A stretch of 64,000 nucleotides of DNA from Dactylosporangium siamense (GCF_016862795.1 NZ_BONQ01000026.1:62001-126000), one strand, 5' to 3'. Positions 8,301 to 16,065 are shown, numbered from the stretch's first letter. Translations and numbers: made by a program. The notes: generated by a model from the sequence alone, not told the origin.

Positions 8301-9632
8301 CCACGAGACGTTGAGCTTGCCGGTGCCGGTGGCCACCGCCGCGGCCACGTTGGTCGGCGCGTTCGGCCCGGGGAGCACGATGATCGACAGTTCTTTGAGG
8401 CCCACGTTGCCGTTCGTGTCGGCCACGGACACGGTGAACGTGTAGGTGCCGGAGGTCGCGGCCACGGTCCCGCTGATCTCGCCGGTCGTCGGCGACAGCG
8501 ACAGCCCGCCGGGCATGGCGCCGGTGTCGACCGCCCAGCTGCCGAACGGGGCGCCGTCGCCGCCGCTCGCGGTGAGCGTCTGCGAGTAGGCCGCGCCGTT
8601 CGCCGTGTCCGGCAGTGACGCGGTGCCGACGACCGGCCCGGGCGTGATCGTGACCAGGCCGTCGCCGGTGTGGCTGCCGGAGACGAAGGTGCTGTTGCCC
8701 CACACCCGGGACGGGCTCACGTAGCTCGACCCGCCGCCACCGCCGCCGCCGTAGTAGTAGTTGGGCTGGCTGCCACCGCTGGCCACGGCGAGACCGCTGC
8801 CGCCGCCACCGCCGCCGTAGTAGCCGCCACCGCCACCGCCACCGCCGGTCAGTTCGGCGTTGGCGGCGGCCACCGGGTCGGGGCAGCTGGTGCATTTCGC
8901 GCCGTCGCCGCCCTGCCCCGCCGTGCCGTTCTGACCCGCGTTGGACTGGCCGACCGGGGTCTGGCCGAGGTTGAGCAAGCCGCCGGCGCCACCCGCGCCG
9001 CCGCTGCTCGCGGTGGCACCGCTGCCGCCGTAGCCGCGGCCCATGGCCGGAGCGTTGAACGTGGGTCGCACCCCGTCGCCGCCGGGCGTGCCGCCCGCGC
9101 CGCCGTCAGCGGACGTGCCGGCCCCGCCGCCGCCACCGGCGACCAGCACGCGGGCGCCGTCCGTGCACGAGGAGGTGGCCGCGCAGGAGCCGGCCCGCAC
9201 GTCGGACGCACCGCCGCCGCCGGTCTGATCGGTGCCGAACCCGGAGGTCTGCAGCGCCCCGGAGCGACCACCGCCGTTCCAGCCCGCGGTGGCGGCGGCA
9301 CTGCCGGCGTTCGTGTAGTCGTCGCCCTGCCCGCCGACGTTGACCTGGAGCACCTCGCCCGGGGTCACCTTGAGGACCGCCTCGACGATCCCGCCGTTGC
9401 CGCCGTTGGAGCTCAGGCCCATGCCGCCGTTGCTGCCGCCCTGAGCACCCCCGGCGCGGACACTCACCGACGTCACCCCGGCCGGCACCGTGTACGTCTG
9501 CGGCGACCCGGTGAAGGGGAAGCTGGCGGCGGCTGCCTGAGCCGTCCCGGGCGCCAAGCCGACAAAGACAGTACTGGTCAACGCCGTGACGACCAGCGCA
9601 AGACCGGCCCGTGCCGTGGTCCGCAACCGCAT
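5352..9632 (-). CDS. Giant secreted glycine-rich/FN3-repeat protein with LAVTG cell-wall sorting signal
   Basis: This 1,426-residue protein starts with a signal peptide (RLRTTARAGLALVV core, AQA-AAA cleavage region). A glycine-rich domain with GGGGG runs and Tyr-rich loops (about residues 35-340) follows, then an Ig-like putative domain (about 345-440), nine fibronectin type III repeats (about 440-1290) and a final Ig-like domain. The tail has LAVTG about 30 residues from the end, a hydrophobic helix and CTSKL, the pattern of class E sortase substrates, although the charged tail is short. FN3 repeats 1-7 each hold a Cys pair about ten residues apart, so a disulfide hairpin is likely in each. 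The ATG at 9632 follows GGGGGAG. It is probably a surface adhesin or matrix protein; no enzyme domain is visible. Confidence 0.9.
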   Translation of the reverse strand: MRLRTTARAGLALVVTALTSTVFVGLAPGTAQAAAASFPFTGSPQTYTVPAGVTSVSVRAGGAQGGSNGGMGLSSNGGNGGIVEAVLKVTPGEVLQVNVGGQGDDYTNAGSAAATAGWNGGGRSGALQTSGFGTDQTGGGGASDVRAGSCAATSSCTDGARVLVAGGGGGAGTSADGGAGGTPGGDGVRPTFNAPAMGRGYGGSGATASSGGAGGAGGLLNLGQTPVGQSNAGQNGTAGQGGDGAKCTSCPDPVAAANAELTGGGGGGGGYYGGGGGGSGLAVASGGSQPNYYYGGGGGGGSSYVSPSRVWGNSTFVSGSHTGDGLVTITPGPVVGTASLPDTANGAAYSQTLTASGGDGAPFGSWAVDTGAMPGGLSLSPTTGEISGTVAATSGTYTFTVSVADTNGNVGLKELSIIVLPGPNAPTNVAAAVATGTGKLNVSWTASTSPNVTSYKVYTGTSNSGPWTLVSSGGCAAPASSPCQFSGTPSTVYWFAVSAVNASAAEGDKSVPDDETAIEVPIVIVPVMAAPNGDRSMSVSWMGISTAANPIVSLVVEVSEDNGPFTAVPGGTCLTAPVAGCSATGLTAGASARFRVRASNAAGPGPDGPPSIPMTVLAAPAVPTNVAAVANGHNSIGVSWTAVTGAISYKVYRATASGGPYTLIATTACNAPVASPCSNTSLVPAQTYYYKVSAVGAALESAQSAAVSATAFALPHSPNQPVATVDGALSLSVAWAPMVDAMHPVDTYVVEISDNGGTSYTTVTTGACAAPAVGPCTVTNLTAGTAYRFRVSGVNAAGTGGASPESVDVTAVGPPGTPTAVAVVPSGTGSVSVSWTASTGGPDSYRVYVATSSGGPYTRVASGACNTPVASPCVVTGLTNGTTYYFTVSAVKSVAESPQSTAGTGVPVTAPDAPNAPALAVTGAAKLSVTWTGPTATAGKPVTGYKVQISENGGEYTAVNAGCVNPTASPCTLSGLTPGSTYRVKVIAVNGAGDGAPSAPSGPATAVDLPLSPETPAATLSADAAVQLAWTGPTGTGARPVTGYRVYVSKDGGSYTESTTGGCATPAASPCTVTGLVIGAAYRFKVAAVNAAGPGDQSTQSNQVTAAVGPAAPTITTAASGDTTAVITWTPAADTTGITGYRASVTPGDLHCEATGAAATTCTITGLTNKTAYTVTVVALGTVNSAPSGSKTVTPSAAPTKPTGVQASAGTSSATVTWTAPANLGDGIARYAVVADPGPARCETADATATSCVVGAEAGRSFTYRVIAIGAYGNDSDPSDPSSTVSASTPQPPAVPPATEFVLTTDKGNITTAEPSQDIVVIGDGFAPHSTVVITIYSDPVVLGTVVTDGDGKFSKPVTVPASLAAGVHSLVAGGVDALGQARSMRLDVTVASDSLAVTGSNVMLLLMIGLAFAAAGAGLVCTSKL

Positions 9633-9664
9633 AGCTCCCCCGTTCAACCGCACATCTAGCAAGC

Positions 9665-9690
9665 GGAGGGTAGCAATTTGACTACTCTCC
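9665..9690. promoter_or_regulatory. Inverted repeat upstream of the FN3 wall protein
   Basis: Two nine-base arms (GGAGGGTAG and CTACTCTCC, eight of nine pairs) flank an AT-rich eight-base centre, 33 bases upstream of the wall protein start. It sits in the only AT-rich part of the divergent intergenic region, so it is either an operator or part of the promoter. Confidence 0.4.
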
Positions 9691-9778
9691 GTTCGCCGAA
9701 TCGACGACGCCCAGGGTCGGCCGGTGAGGTTGCCGCGGTATCTTGACCTGGTAGCCGATCACCATTCGGGAGGTGTGC

Positions 9779-10348
9779 ATGACGGCCGAGATGGTTGCGC
9801 CGGCCTGGATGCACGAGCAGGTCACGGCGGAGCAATACGCGACCTGGACAGAAGAACAGTGCGCGGGTATCGAAATCGTGGATGGGATGGTCCTCGTGAG
9901 TCCGAGCGCCTCCAAGCGGCACAACCGCCTGGCCAGGCTCCTGGCGAACGCCTTGGATGTCGCGGCGGGGCCGGATTGGAACGCTGACACCGACTTCGAC
10001 GTCCGGCTCCAGGACGTGCCGCTGAACAACCGCCGTCCTGACGTGACCGTCTACCGGGCGGAGACCATCGACCTGACGCCAACCCGACCCGAGCATGTCC
10101 TGCTTGTCGTCGAGGTGGTGTCCCCCGGCTCGGAGACCACCGATCGGATCGTCAAGGCTGATCAGTACGCGAAGGCCGGCATCCAGTTCTACTGGCGTGT
10201 CGAGCAGGCCGCCACCGGCGCCCCTCTGCTCTACACGTACGTGCTCGACCCGGCGACTCGCCGCTACCGCGAGAGCGAGATCTTCACCGGCGCCGTGAAG
10301 CTGACCGCACCCTTCGCCGTCGAGGTCGACCTCGCCCAGATGTCTTAA
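9779..10348 (+). CDS. Uma2 family (DUF820) putative restriction-like endonuclease
   Basis: The 189-residue protein shows the Uma2 layout: an EIVDGMVLVSPSASKRHN stretch, RRPDVTVYR carrying the conserved Asp, and VVEVVSPGSETTDRIVKADQY with the Glu and Lys of a PD-(D/E)XK nuclease core. Such genes are abundant in Actinobacteria and cyanobacteria, often as singletons, and their role is unsettled. GGGAGG lies five bases before ATG 9779, which decides against the upstream GTG. Its stop codon overlaps the stop of the convergent dehydrogenase through a shared TTAA. Confidence 0.88.
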   Translation: MTAEMVAPAWMHEQVTAEQYATWTEEQCAGIEIVDGMVLVSPSASKRHNRLARLLANALDVAAGPDWNADTDFDVRLQDVPLNNRRPDVTVYRAETIDLTPTRPEHVLLVVEVVSPGSETTDRIVKADQYAKAGIQFYWRVEQAATGAPLLYTYVLDPATRRYRESEIFTGAVKLTAPFAVEVDLAQMS

Positions 10349-11118
10349 CGGGAAGTCTCGGGCGGGCTCAGGTCGATCGGGTTGGGGCCGGTCAGCACGC
10401 CGCCTTCGACGGGCAGTGTGTGGCCGGTGATCCAGGCGGCGTCGTCGGAGCCGAGGAACGCGACCGCCGCGGCGATGTCCTCCGGCTCGCCGACGCGGCC
10501 GAGCGGGTACATCGACGCTAGCTGCTCGAGCGTGCCCGGCTGGGAGTCCCAGTTCGGTGTCCGGACGGTGCCGGGGGCGACGACGTTGAAGCGCACGCCG
10601 AGCGGGCCGTACCGGGCCGCGTAGTTCGTCGACAGCGCGATCTGGCCGGCCTTCGCCGCGGCGTACTCCACGTTGCCGAAGGCCGCGAGACCGTTGACCG
10701 AGCCGATCGTGACCACGTTGCCGCGGGCCTTCACCAGGTGCGGGATGGCCGCCTGGATGCAGCGGGCCGCGCCGACGAGGGTCAGGTCGAGCTGGCGGTG
10801 CCAGTCCTCGGCCGAAGTGTCCTCGGGCGCCGAGGTGACGATGCAGCCGCCCGCGTTGTTCACCAGCAGGTCGAGCCGGCCGAACCGCCCGACCGCCGCG
10901 GCGACCGCGGCGTCGACCTCGGCGCGTGAGGTGACGTCGACCTTCATTCCGAGCGCGTGCTCCGTGCCGACCTCCTCGGCCACCGCTGTGGCCGCGTCCT
11001 CCCGCAGGTCCGTGACGACCACCGCACCGCCCTCGGCGGCGACCCGCCGCACGACGGCCCGCCCGATGCCCTGTCCCGCCGCCGTGACGAGCGCGACCTT
11101 GCCCTCGAATCGCCGCAT
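10345..11118 (-). CDS. Short-chain dehydrogenase/reductase (SDR)
   Basis: The 257-residue protein has the classical SDR signatures: TAAGQGIG cofactor loop, NNAG, the catalytic Ser in IGSVNG and YAAAK with Tyr and Lys four apart, ending in the family's usual WITGHTLPVEGG. TDLRED after the second strand puts an acidic residue where NAD(H) enzymes hold the ribose. The substrate is unknown. ATG 11118 has AAGGGG upstream; ATG 11145 is an alternative. It lies upstream of nothing on its strand and faces the Uma2 gene. Confidence 0.93.
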   Translation of the reverse strand: MRRFEGKVALVTAAGQGIGRAVVRRVAAEGGAVVVTDLREDAATAVAEEVGTEHALGMKVDVTSRAEVDAAVAAAVGRFGRLDLLVNNAGGCIVTSAPEDTSAEDWHRQLDLTLVGAARCIQAAIPHLVKARGNVVTIGSVNGLAAFGNVEYAAAKAGQIALSTNYAARYGPLGVRFNVVAPGTVRTPNWDSQPGTLEQLASMYPLGRVGEPEDIAAAVAFLGSDDAAWITGHTLPVEGGVLTGPNPIDLSPPETSR

Positions 11119-11322
11119 GACCACCCCTTCGGCACTTGTCGCCATTCTCTCGCGCCGCACGAACCTGACGCGGGGTGGGGGTTGACGGGCCTGGATTGTT
11201 CTCCGACGACACAGTGATGGGATACGGCGCCGACCTGGCCATGTGGCCGGCGACCGGACCACGCGCGGTGGAGCGATATGCCGCTGCGTTGGAGAAGGTG
11301 CGTGCTGACGGGCACGCGCCGC
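11119..11322. other. Intergenic region with a possible plus-strand gene remnant
   Basis: There is no clear gene. A plus-strand frame from about 11215 to 11320 reads like protein (GYGADLAMWPATGPRAVERY and a charged helix) but has no start context and runs on into the antisense of the next gene. It could be the end of a lost gene. No family was recognised. Confidence 0.3.
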
Positions 11323-12180
11323 TCAGTGTGCGGCGCCGACCTGGTAGAGCTGGGCGACGGCGGCGATGTCGGCGTCGCGCAGGCCGGATGACGCCGCTTC
11401 CTCGTACCGCTGCCGCACCGCCCTGGCCGCCGGCAGCTCGACCTGCGCCGCCGCGGCGACGTCCAGTGCGAGGCCCGCGTCCTTGGCCCCGAGCGCGGTG
11501 GCCCACCATCCGTCCTGCGACCCGGTCAGCATGTCCTCGAAACGGTTCGCCAGTCCCGCCGGCAGCACGGAGCTCGCACCGAGCAGATCCCGGAGCTGGT
11601 CGTCGCGGAGACCTCCGGAACGTCCGACGGCGAACGACTCGGCCAGGGCGACCACCTCCGACAGCAGCAGCAGGTTGGTCGCCAGCTTGGCGGTGATGGC
11701 CAGCTGTGCCGTGTCGTACCGCCGGGCGGTGCCCGACAGCGACGCGACGACGGGACGGATGCGGTCCACGACGCCGGTGTCGCCACCGGCCAGCAGCGCC
11801 GACGTGCCCGCCTCGACCGCGGCCGGGCTCCCCAGGACGGGCATCGCGACGTACCGGCCGGGGAACGCCGCGGCCAGCTCGGCGCCGAGCTCCGGCGAGA
11901 CCGTCGAGCAGTCGACGTAGACGGTCTGCCCGCCGATCGCTGACCGGAGCGCGCCCAGCGCGACCGCCCGGACCGCGTCGTCGTTGGCCAGCATGGTGAT
12001 CACCACATCGGCACCGGTGGCGGCGTCAGCGATGCCGGCCGCCTCCATGGCACCCGCCGACACGATCTCTCCTGCCTTGCCCGGTGTACGGTTCCACACC
12101 GCCACGTTGTGACCGCCGGCGACGAGCCTCCCGGCGATCGCGCGTCCCATCCGTCCCATGCCCAGAACAGCAACGTCCAT
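11323..12180 (-). CDS. NAD(P)-binding beta-hydroxyacid dehydrogenase (6PGDH/3-hydroxyisobutyrate DH family)
   Basis: The 285-residue protein begins with a Rossmann motif (VLGMGRMGRAIAGRL) followed by WNRTPGKA, which favours NADP(H) through the Asn-Arg pair. It continues with VDCSTVSPE and has the catalytic Lys region TAKLATNLLLL at about residue 165. This is the layout of 3-hydroxyisobutyrate, tartronate semialdehyde and imine reductase relatives. Imine reductase activity is possible because the usual CPGG-like substrate motif reads MPVLGSPAA. ATG 12180 starts directly at the Rossmann strand. Confidence 0.88.
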   Translation of the reverse strand: MDVAVLGMGRMGRAIAGRLVAGGHNVAVWNRTPGKAGEIVSAGAMEAAGIADAATGADVVITMLANDDAVRAVALGALRSAIGGQTVYVDCSTVSPELGAELAAAFPGRYVAMPVLGSPAAVEAGTSALLAGGDTGVVDRIRPVVASLSGTARRYDTAQLAITAKLATNLLLLSEVVALAESFAVGRSGGLRDDQLRDLLGASSVLPAGLANRFEDMLTGSQDGWWATALGAKDAGLALDVAAAAQVELPAARAVRQRYEEAASSGLRDADIAAVAQLYQVGAAH

Positions 12181-12421
12181 GCTGGCCCCCGTGTGTCGGC
12201 CTCCGTTCGATGACACGGGCGCAGTTCCCGCCCGTCCCGCCCGCAAACGCGGACCCGCGGCCGGCCGGTCGCCCGGACCTCACCCGGGCAGGATGAGCCG
12301 GCCGCGTCAGCGGTCGGCCAGGCGCCGGGCGGCCTCAATGGATGCTGAAGGCCGGATGAATACGGCGGCAACAGTCGTCGCGTACCGGATGCCGCCGTGC
12401 TGAGGTGTCTACGGTGCTCCG

Positions 12422-13630
12422 GTGATCAACGTCGGGGAGAACAGCGCCAGGCGGCCGTCGAGGTGGATCGTCGCTCTGGCCGGCATCGGCGGCGCGGCCG
12501 CGCTCGGGCTGCACAGCGGTCAAGGCGCGCTCGGCGTCGAGGCGACCGTCGCCGCCACCATGGTCGCGCTGATCCTGCATCTGGTCATCCACGAAGGTGG
12601 CCATCTCCTCATCGCGCTGCTGACCGGACTGAAGGTCACCGGTGTGCAGATCTCGCTGCGCGCCGGGCACCAGAGCAAGGTGACCGTCCGGCCGAAGCCC
12701 TCTCAGGCCGGGCTGCCGGCGCGGATGGTGGCGTTCATCCTCGGTGGGCCGCTCGCCAACCTGGGATGCGCGGCGCTGACCTATCAGCTCGCGATGCGAC
12801 CGATGCCGGTGCTCGCACGGTATGCGCTCCTCGCCGCCGCGATCACCGGCGCGGTGTTCGGATCGGGCAATCTGCTGCCGTTTCGAGTGGGGTCCGGGCA
12901 GCGCTCGGACGGGGCGAACCTGCTGCGCTGGACGTTCCGGTCCGGCCAGGCGCGGGCCGAGCTGGACCGCGGGCAGCGGCTCATCCGCACCGTCCAGACG
13001 GTCAAGAACATCGCCGGAGGCAACGTCGACACGGCGCGGCTGGACACCATCCTCGCCAAGGCCGAAGATCCCCTCGTGCTCCTGGCGGCCTTCGTGCATC
13101 GGTGGGGGAACGGGTTCGACACCGACAACGGCCAGCTCATCGCCGACGCCGAACGCCTCAGCGCCATCGCGCACGACAAGGACACGCATCCGGTGCGTGC
13201 CGGGCTCATCGCCGGACAACTGGCGACGTTCTTCGGGATGTCGCACCTGCATGCCGCGATCGTGCACGGCAAGCCCGTGGACCGTCCGAACGCCGACGAG
13301 ATCATCGAGCTGGGCGAGCTCGGCGTCCGGCTGCGCGACACCCCGGACACCCGGATCGGGCTAGCCGTCACGCGGCTCCTGGACCACCGGCCCGAGGAGG
13401 CGCGCACCCTGCTCGTCGGCATCCGGCCCGGGACCGCCACCCCAGCCGCTGACGCGCTGGCCCTCCAGGTCCGCGCCGTCGCCGAGCTCTACCTCGGCGA
13501 CCACGCACAGGCCGATCGGCTCGTCGCCGCCGTCGGCAAACTCAACCCGGCGATCCGGGAGATGCTGACCGTGCTGCGCGCACCGACCGCGGGTCGGCCG
13601 CCCACGCTGGTCCAACCCGACCCGGCATAG
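12422..13630 (+). CDS. M50-family membrane metalloprotease (site-2 protease-like)
   Basis: The 402-residue protein has three or four N-terminal membrane helices. HEGGH at residues 57-61 lies inside a hydrophobic segment and matches the zinc-binding HExxH motif. A GGPLANL loop and a downstream NLLP...RSDG element (about residues 148-163) stand where site-2 proteases place their third zinc ligand. The C-terminal 230 residues are soluble, helical and partly TPR-like. It starts with GTG. It could cleave membrane-bound substrates such as anti-sigma factors; none is adjacent. It is monocistronic. Confidence 0.8.
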   Translation: MINVGENSARRPSRWIVALAGIGGAAALGLHSGQGALGVEATVAATMVALILHLVIHEGGHLLIALLTGLKVTGVQISLRAGHQSKVTVRPKPSQAGLPARMVAFILGGPLANLGCAALTYQLAMRPMPVLARYALLAAAITGAVFGSGNLLPFRVGSGQRSDGANLLRWTFRSGQARAELDRGQRLIRTVQTVKNIAGGNVDTARLDTILAKAEDPLVLLAAFVHRWGNGFDTDNGQLIADAERLSAIAHDKDTHPVRAGLIAGQLATFFGMSHLHAAIVHGKPVDRPNADEIIELGELGVRLRDTPDTRIGLAVTRLLDHRPEEARTLLVGIRPGTATPAADALALQVRAVAELYLGDHAQADRLVAAVGKLNPAIREMLTVLRAPTAGRPPTLVQPDPA

Positions 13631-13944
13631 CGACGACGGCACTCCACCGGATCGACTGGACACCCCGAGCCGGCCTGCTGCCCGCCGCATCCTGAACGCG
13701 GACGATCCCAGGGTCGTGTGCTCCCGCACCCTGAGGACGGCCGGCTGGGATTGCCGGCCCGGTCCCGCGCCTGCGCGCCCACGGGTTGTCCGACGTTGTT
13801 TGTCCGGCCCCGGCCGGCCTGTCGGACATCCTCCGCGGCGCCGATCGTGAACCCGTCGGACGATCTCGGTCGCCGGCCACGGTCGGCCCTGCGCCTCGGG
13901 GGAGCGCAGGGCATCCGATGGGTCCCCCGGGAACGGAGCACCTT
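13631..13944. other. Long intergenic region with several hairpins
   Basis: No gene is seen in these 314 bases. A seven-bp perfect stem at 13739-13759 may end the M50 transcript. A GTCCGAC/GTCGGAC pair (13797-13835 region) and a nine-bp stem at 13886-13912 could structure the leader of the next gene. I did not find the conserved blocks of a c-di-AMP riboswitch, which precedes some actinobacterial cell-wall enzymes. Confidence 0.45.
13886..13912 (+). promoter_or_regulatory. Perfect leader hairpin before the peptidoglycan-binding gene
   Basis: A perfect nine-bp stem (GCCCTGCGC with its complement) carries a nine-base loop containing GGGGGA, 32 bases before the ATG. The purine-rich loop resembles a ribosome-binding site, so a role in translation control is conceivable. 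Confidence 0.35.
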
Positions 13945-14463
13945 ATGCAGGGTAGGTTCACGGCGGTCGCCGCGCGCACGGCGGTCGTGCTGGCCACGGT
14001 GCTGGGCGTCGCCCTCGGCACGACAGGTTCCGCGTCCGCCCACGTCGTCACCGGCGGCTGGAGCGACAACGATCAGCTGTGCCAGGTCAGTTCATGCGTC
14101 AACACCGGCAACCTCGTGCGGCTGTGGCAGTCGATGCTGTGGGTCGAGAACCTGTACAGCGACATCGACGGCGACTTCGGCCCGAACACCGCGAGCGCGA
14201 CCGCCAAGTGGCAGCGGCTCTACAACTCGCGCGAGGATCCGAACATCGACATCGACGGCTGGGTCGGCTCACAGACGTGGCGCGCCGCCGAACGCACTGG
14301 GCTGTACCACTGGTACGACGAGGGCCCTTACGAGAAGTACTCGTACCTCGGCTACGGCACGCCGGCCCACGCGTTCAACATGCGCAAGCACAAGACCACC
14401 GGCGTCTGGTCGTTCGAGCACCCGTTCACGAAGGCCTGGCTCGACACGAGCCACGGCAGCTGA
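13945..14463 (+). CDS. Secreted peptidoglycan-binding domain protein
   Basis: The 172-residue protein has a signal peptide (Arg-containing start, AVVLATVLGVALG core, ASA cleavage region at about residue 33). A single peptidoglycan-binding type 1 domain follows (VRLWQSMLWVENLY, DGDFGPNTASATAKWQRLY, DGWVGSQTW). The Tyr/His-rich tail of about 60 residues has no recognised domain. A Cys pair near the mature N-terminus could form a disulfide. ATG 13945 has GGAG nine bases upstream. It lies 38 bases before a second secreted protein, so the two are probably co-transcribed up to the terminator at 14856. Confidence 0.85.
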   Translation: MQGRFTAVAARTAVVLATVLGVALGTTGSASAHVVTGGWSDNDQLCQVSSCVNTGNLVRLWQSMLWVENLYSDIDGDFGPNTASATAKWQRLYNSREDPNIDIDGWVGSQTWRAAERTGLYHWYDEGPYEKYSYLGYGTPAHAFNMRKHKTTGVWSFEHPFTKAWLDTSHGS

Positions 14464-14501
14464 CCGCGCACCGTTCACCCCTGACGAAAGGAACCAAGGC
14501 A

Positions 14502-14846
14502 ATGCTGAAGCGCGCCATCACGGCGATGATGATCGTTGGGATGCTGACCGGAGCGGCGCTCGCCGTGTCCGCCCCGGCCCTCGCCGACGTGGACCCGTGC
14601 GGGACCAACGTGTCCATCGACCCCTGGACGACGTCGCCCAACGGGACCAAGGCCCGCAAGTGGTACTGGTTCTACCACAACTGCGGCGCGGGCTCGGTCC
14701 GCCGCGTGGTCGACATCGAGGGCGGCGACGACAGCCCGTGCTACACGATCACCGGGCGCGGCTACTCGCCGACCATCACCAAGGTCGAGGTCCTGTACAC
14801 CAACGGCAAGGTCGTCAACCACTACGTGACCACGAAGACCTGCTGA
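14502..14846 (+). CDS. Small secreted four-cysteine protein, tendamistat-like (possible alpha-amylase inhibitor)
   Basis: The 114-residue precursor has a clear signal peptide ending in ALA-D at about residue 28. The mature part of about 86 residues contains four Cys (DPCGT, YHNCGAG, DSPCYTI and the very last residue). Streptomyces tendamistat has the same Cys order with the last Cys at or near the C-terminus. The central stretch (N-C, VRRVVDIEGGDDSPCYTITG) resembles its core, and WYWFY may replace the inhibitory WRY loop. Spacing between Cys 1 and 2 is wider than in tendamistat, so inhibition is unproven. A GAAAGGAA ribosome site precedes ATG 14502. Confidence 0.7.
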   Translation: MLKRAITAMMIVGMLTGAALAVSAPALADVDPCGTNVSIDPWTTSPNGTKARKWYWFYHNCGAGSVRRVVDIEGGDDSPCYTITGRGYSPTITKVEVLYTNGKVVNHYVTTKTC

Positions 14847-14855
14847 ACTGCGACA

Positions 14856-14885
14856 GGGGCCGGCTGGCATTCGCCGGTCGGCCCC
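14856..14885 (+). terminator. Terminator after the two secreted-protein genes
   Basis: A 13-bp stem (two imperfect pairs) with an ATTC loop begins nine bases past the stop codon and ends before the convergent dehydrogenase gene. Confidence 0.8.
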
Positions 14886-14905
14886 GACTTCGTGGACGGC
14901 TTCGG

Positions 14906-15982
14906 TCAGTCGCCGAGGATCCGGTACTCACCGCCGCAGGACTCGGCCAGGGTGGGGCCGAAGAGCGCGGCCGGGGTGTACGCGCCCGGCTTGCCCTGAC
15001 CGTCGAGCAGTCGGCGGACCACCTCGGCCGGCACCGCGCCCGTCCAGGCCTGTGCCTCACCGACGCGCAGCCAGCCCTCGCGCGTGCTGCCGTCCGCCCA
15101 CTCGATGAGGGCGTGACCCCACGAGTGCTCACGCGGTTTCGGTGCCGCCTTGACCCGCACCGCGGCCAGTCGCCGGCGCGCGAAGGCGCGGACCGGCCCG
15201 ATGTTCAGCAGCGCGGTCGCCGCCGGGAGGACCGCGCGGACGAGCGGAGACGCCGGGGCCTCGCTGGAGGCGGCGACCACGTCCGCGGCGCCGCTGGCCC
15301 GCTGGGCGGCGAGCAGCTCGCCGAGCGGCATGCTCGCCGTGGTGACGGCCGAGCCGTCGGGCAGGACGAGCCGGATCGGGTCGCCGGCGAGCCGGTCGGG
15401 CCCGAGCCGGCCGTCGCGGTATCGCCGGCCCTGGAACCGTCCGCCGCCCTCGACCCCCGGCAGGCCCTCCACGATGGTGCCCGCGAGCGCGTCGCCGACG
15501 GCGCCGGCCTCGACGGTCAGCGACGGCACCATGTCGACCCGGACCCGCCGCGGGGCCGGCCGCCCCTCGCACAGCTTCACCACGACGCTCTCCGTGGCCG
15601 TCACGCCGAACCCGGCGCCGGTGACGGCGGTGCGCCCGGCGGCCGCGAACGCGTCGCCGCGGCCGAGGGTCGCCGACACCGCGGCGAGGTCGTTGGCCAG
15701 GTCGAGGTAGTCGCCGGCCGGCAGGCACGCGTCCAGCAGCGGTGCGGCGGTCTCGGTGAACGGCCCGATCGTGTTCACGACCACGGCCGGCCGGTGCCGC
15801 CGGATCGCGTCCGCCGTCTCGCCGACGGTGCCGGCCACGACCGTCGGCAGGCCGTCTGCCACGGTCGCGAGCCGTCCGGCGTGGCGCCCGACCAGCACCG
15901 GCCGGATGCCCCGGTGCCGCAGTTCGGCGGCGATCGCCCGCGCGCTGCGGCCGGTGCCGCCGAGAATCCACACGTCTGTCAT
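14906..15982 (-). CDS. Saccharopine dehydrogenase-family oxidoreductase
   Basis: The 358-residue protein opens with a Rossmann motif (WILGGTGRSARAIAAEL) and LVGRHAGRL, then VVNTIGPF and YLDLAND. These are typical of the trans-acting enoyl reductase/saccharopine dehydrogenase-like family rather than of true lysine enzymes. It is divergent from a TetR gene with two operator copies between them, so it is the probable regulated target. The start at ATG 15982 fits the Rossmann strand; GGAG lies eight bases upstream. The substrate is unknown. Confidence 0.87.
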   Translation of the reverse strand: MTDVWILGGTGRSARAIAAELRHRGIRPVLVGRHAGRLATVADGLPTVVAGTVGETADAIRRHRPAVVVNTIGPFTETAAPLLDACLPAGDYLDLANDLAAVSATLGRGDAFAAAGRTAVTGAGFGVTATESVVVKLCEGRPAPRRVRVDMVPSLTVEAGAVGDALAGTIVEGLPGVEGGGRFQGRRYRDGRLGPDRLAGDPIRLVLPDGSAVTTASMPLGELLAAQRASGAADVVAASSEAPASPLVRAVLPAATALLNIGPVRAFARRRLAAVRVKAAPKPREHSWGHALIEWADGSTREGWLRVGEAQAWTGAVPAEVVRRLLDGQGKPGAYTPAALFGPTLAESCGGEYRILGD

Positions 15983-16020
15983 GGCACAGCTCCGCCCTGG
16001 TACGGCGGACATCCCGATGA

Positions 16021-16065
16021 TGACACGCCGTGTCATGACGGTACCGCCAATGACACGCCATGTCA
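16021..16065. promoter_or_regulatory. Two TetR-type operator copies, 30 bp apart
   Basis: Two 15-bp sites, TGACACGCCGTGTCA (16021-16035, perfect palindrome) and TGACACGCCATGTCA (16051-16065, one mismatch), have centres exactly 30 bp apart, about three helical turns. They fill the gap between the divergent dehydrogenase and TetR genes and should control both. Confidence 0.85.

Noticed and set aside
4764-8618. Very long plus-strand open frame of 1,284 codons opposite the FN3 wall protein
   Set aside because: It is Arg/Gly/His-rich with no domain and exists because the GC-rich FN3 gene on the other strand leaves few stops. The minus-strand product has a signal peptide, FN3 domains and a sorting signal.
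13631-13944. c-di-AMP (ydaO) riboswitch before the peptidoglycan-binding gene
   Set aside because: Hairpins exist but the conserved purine-rich blocks of that class were not found.
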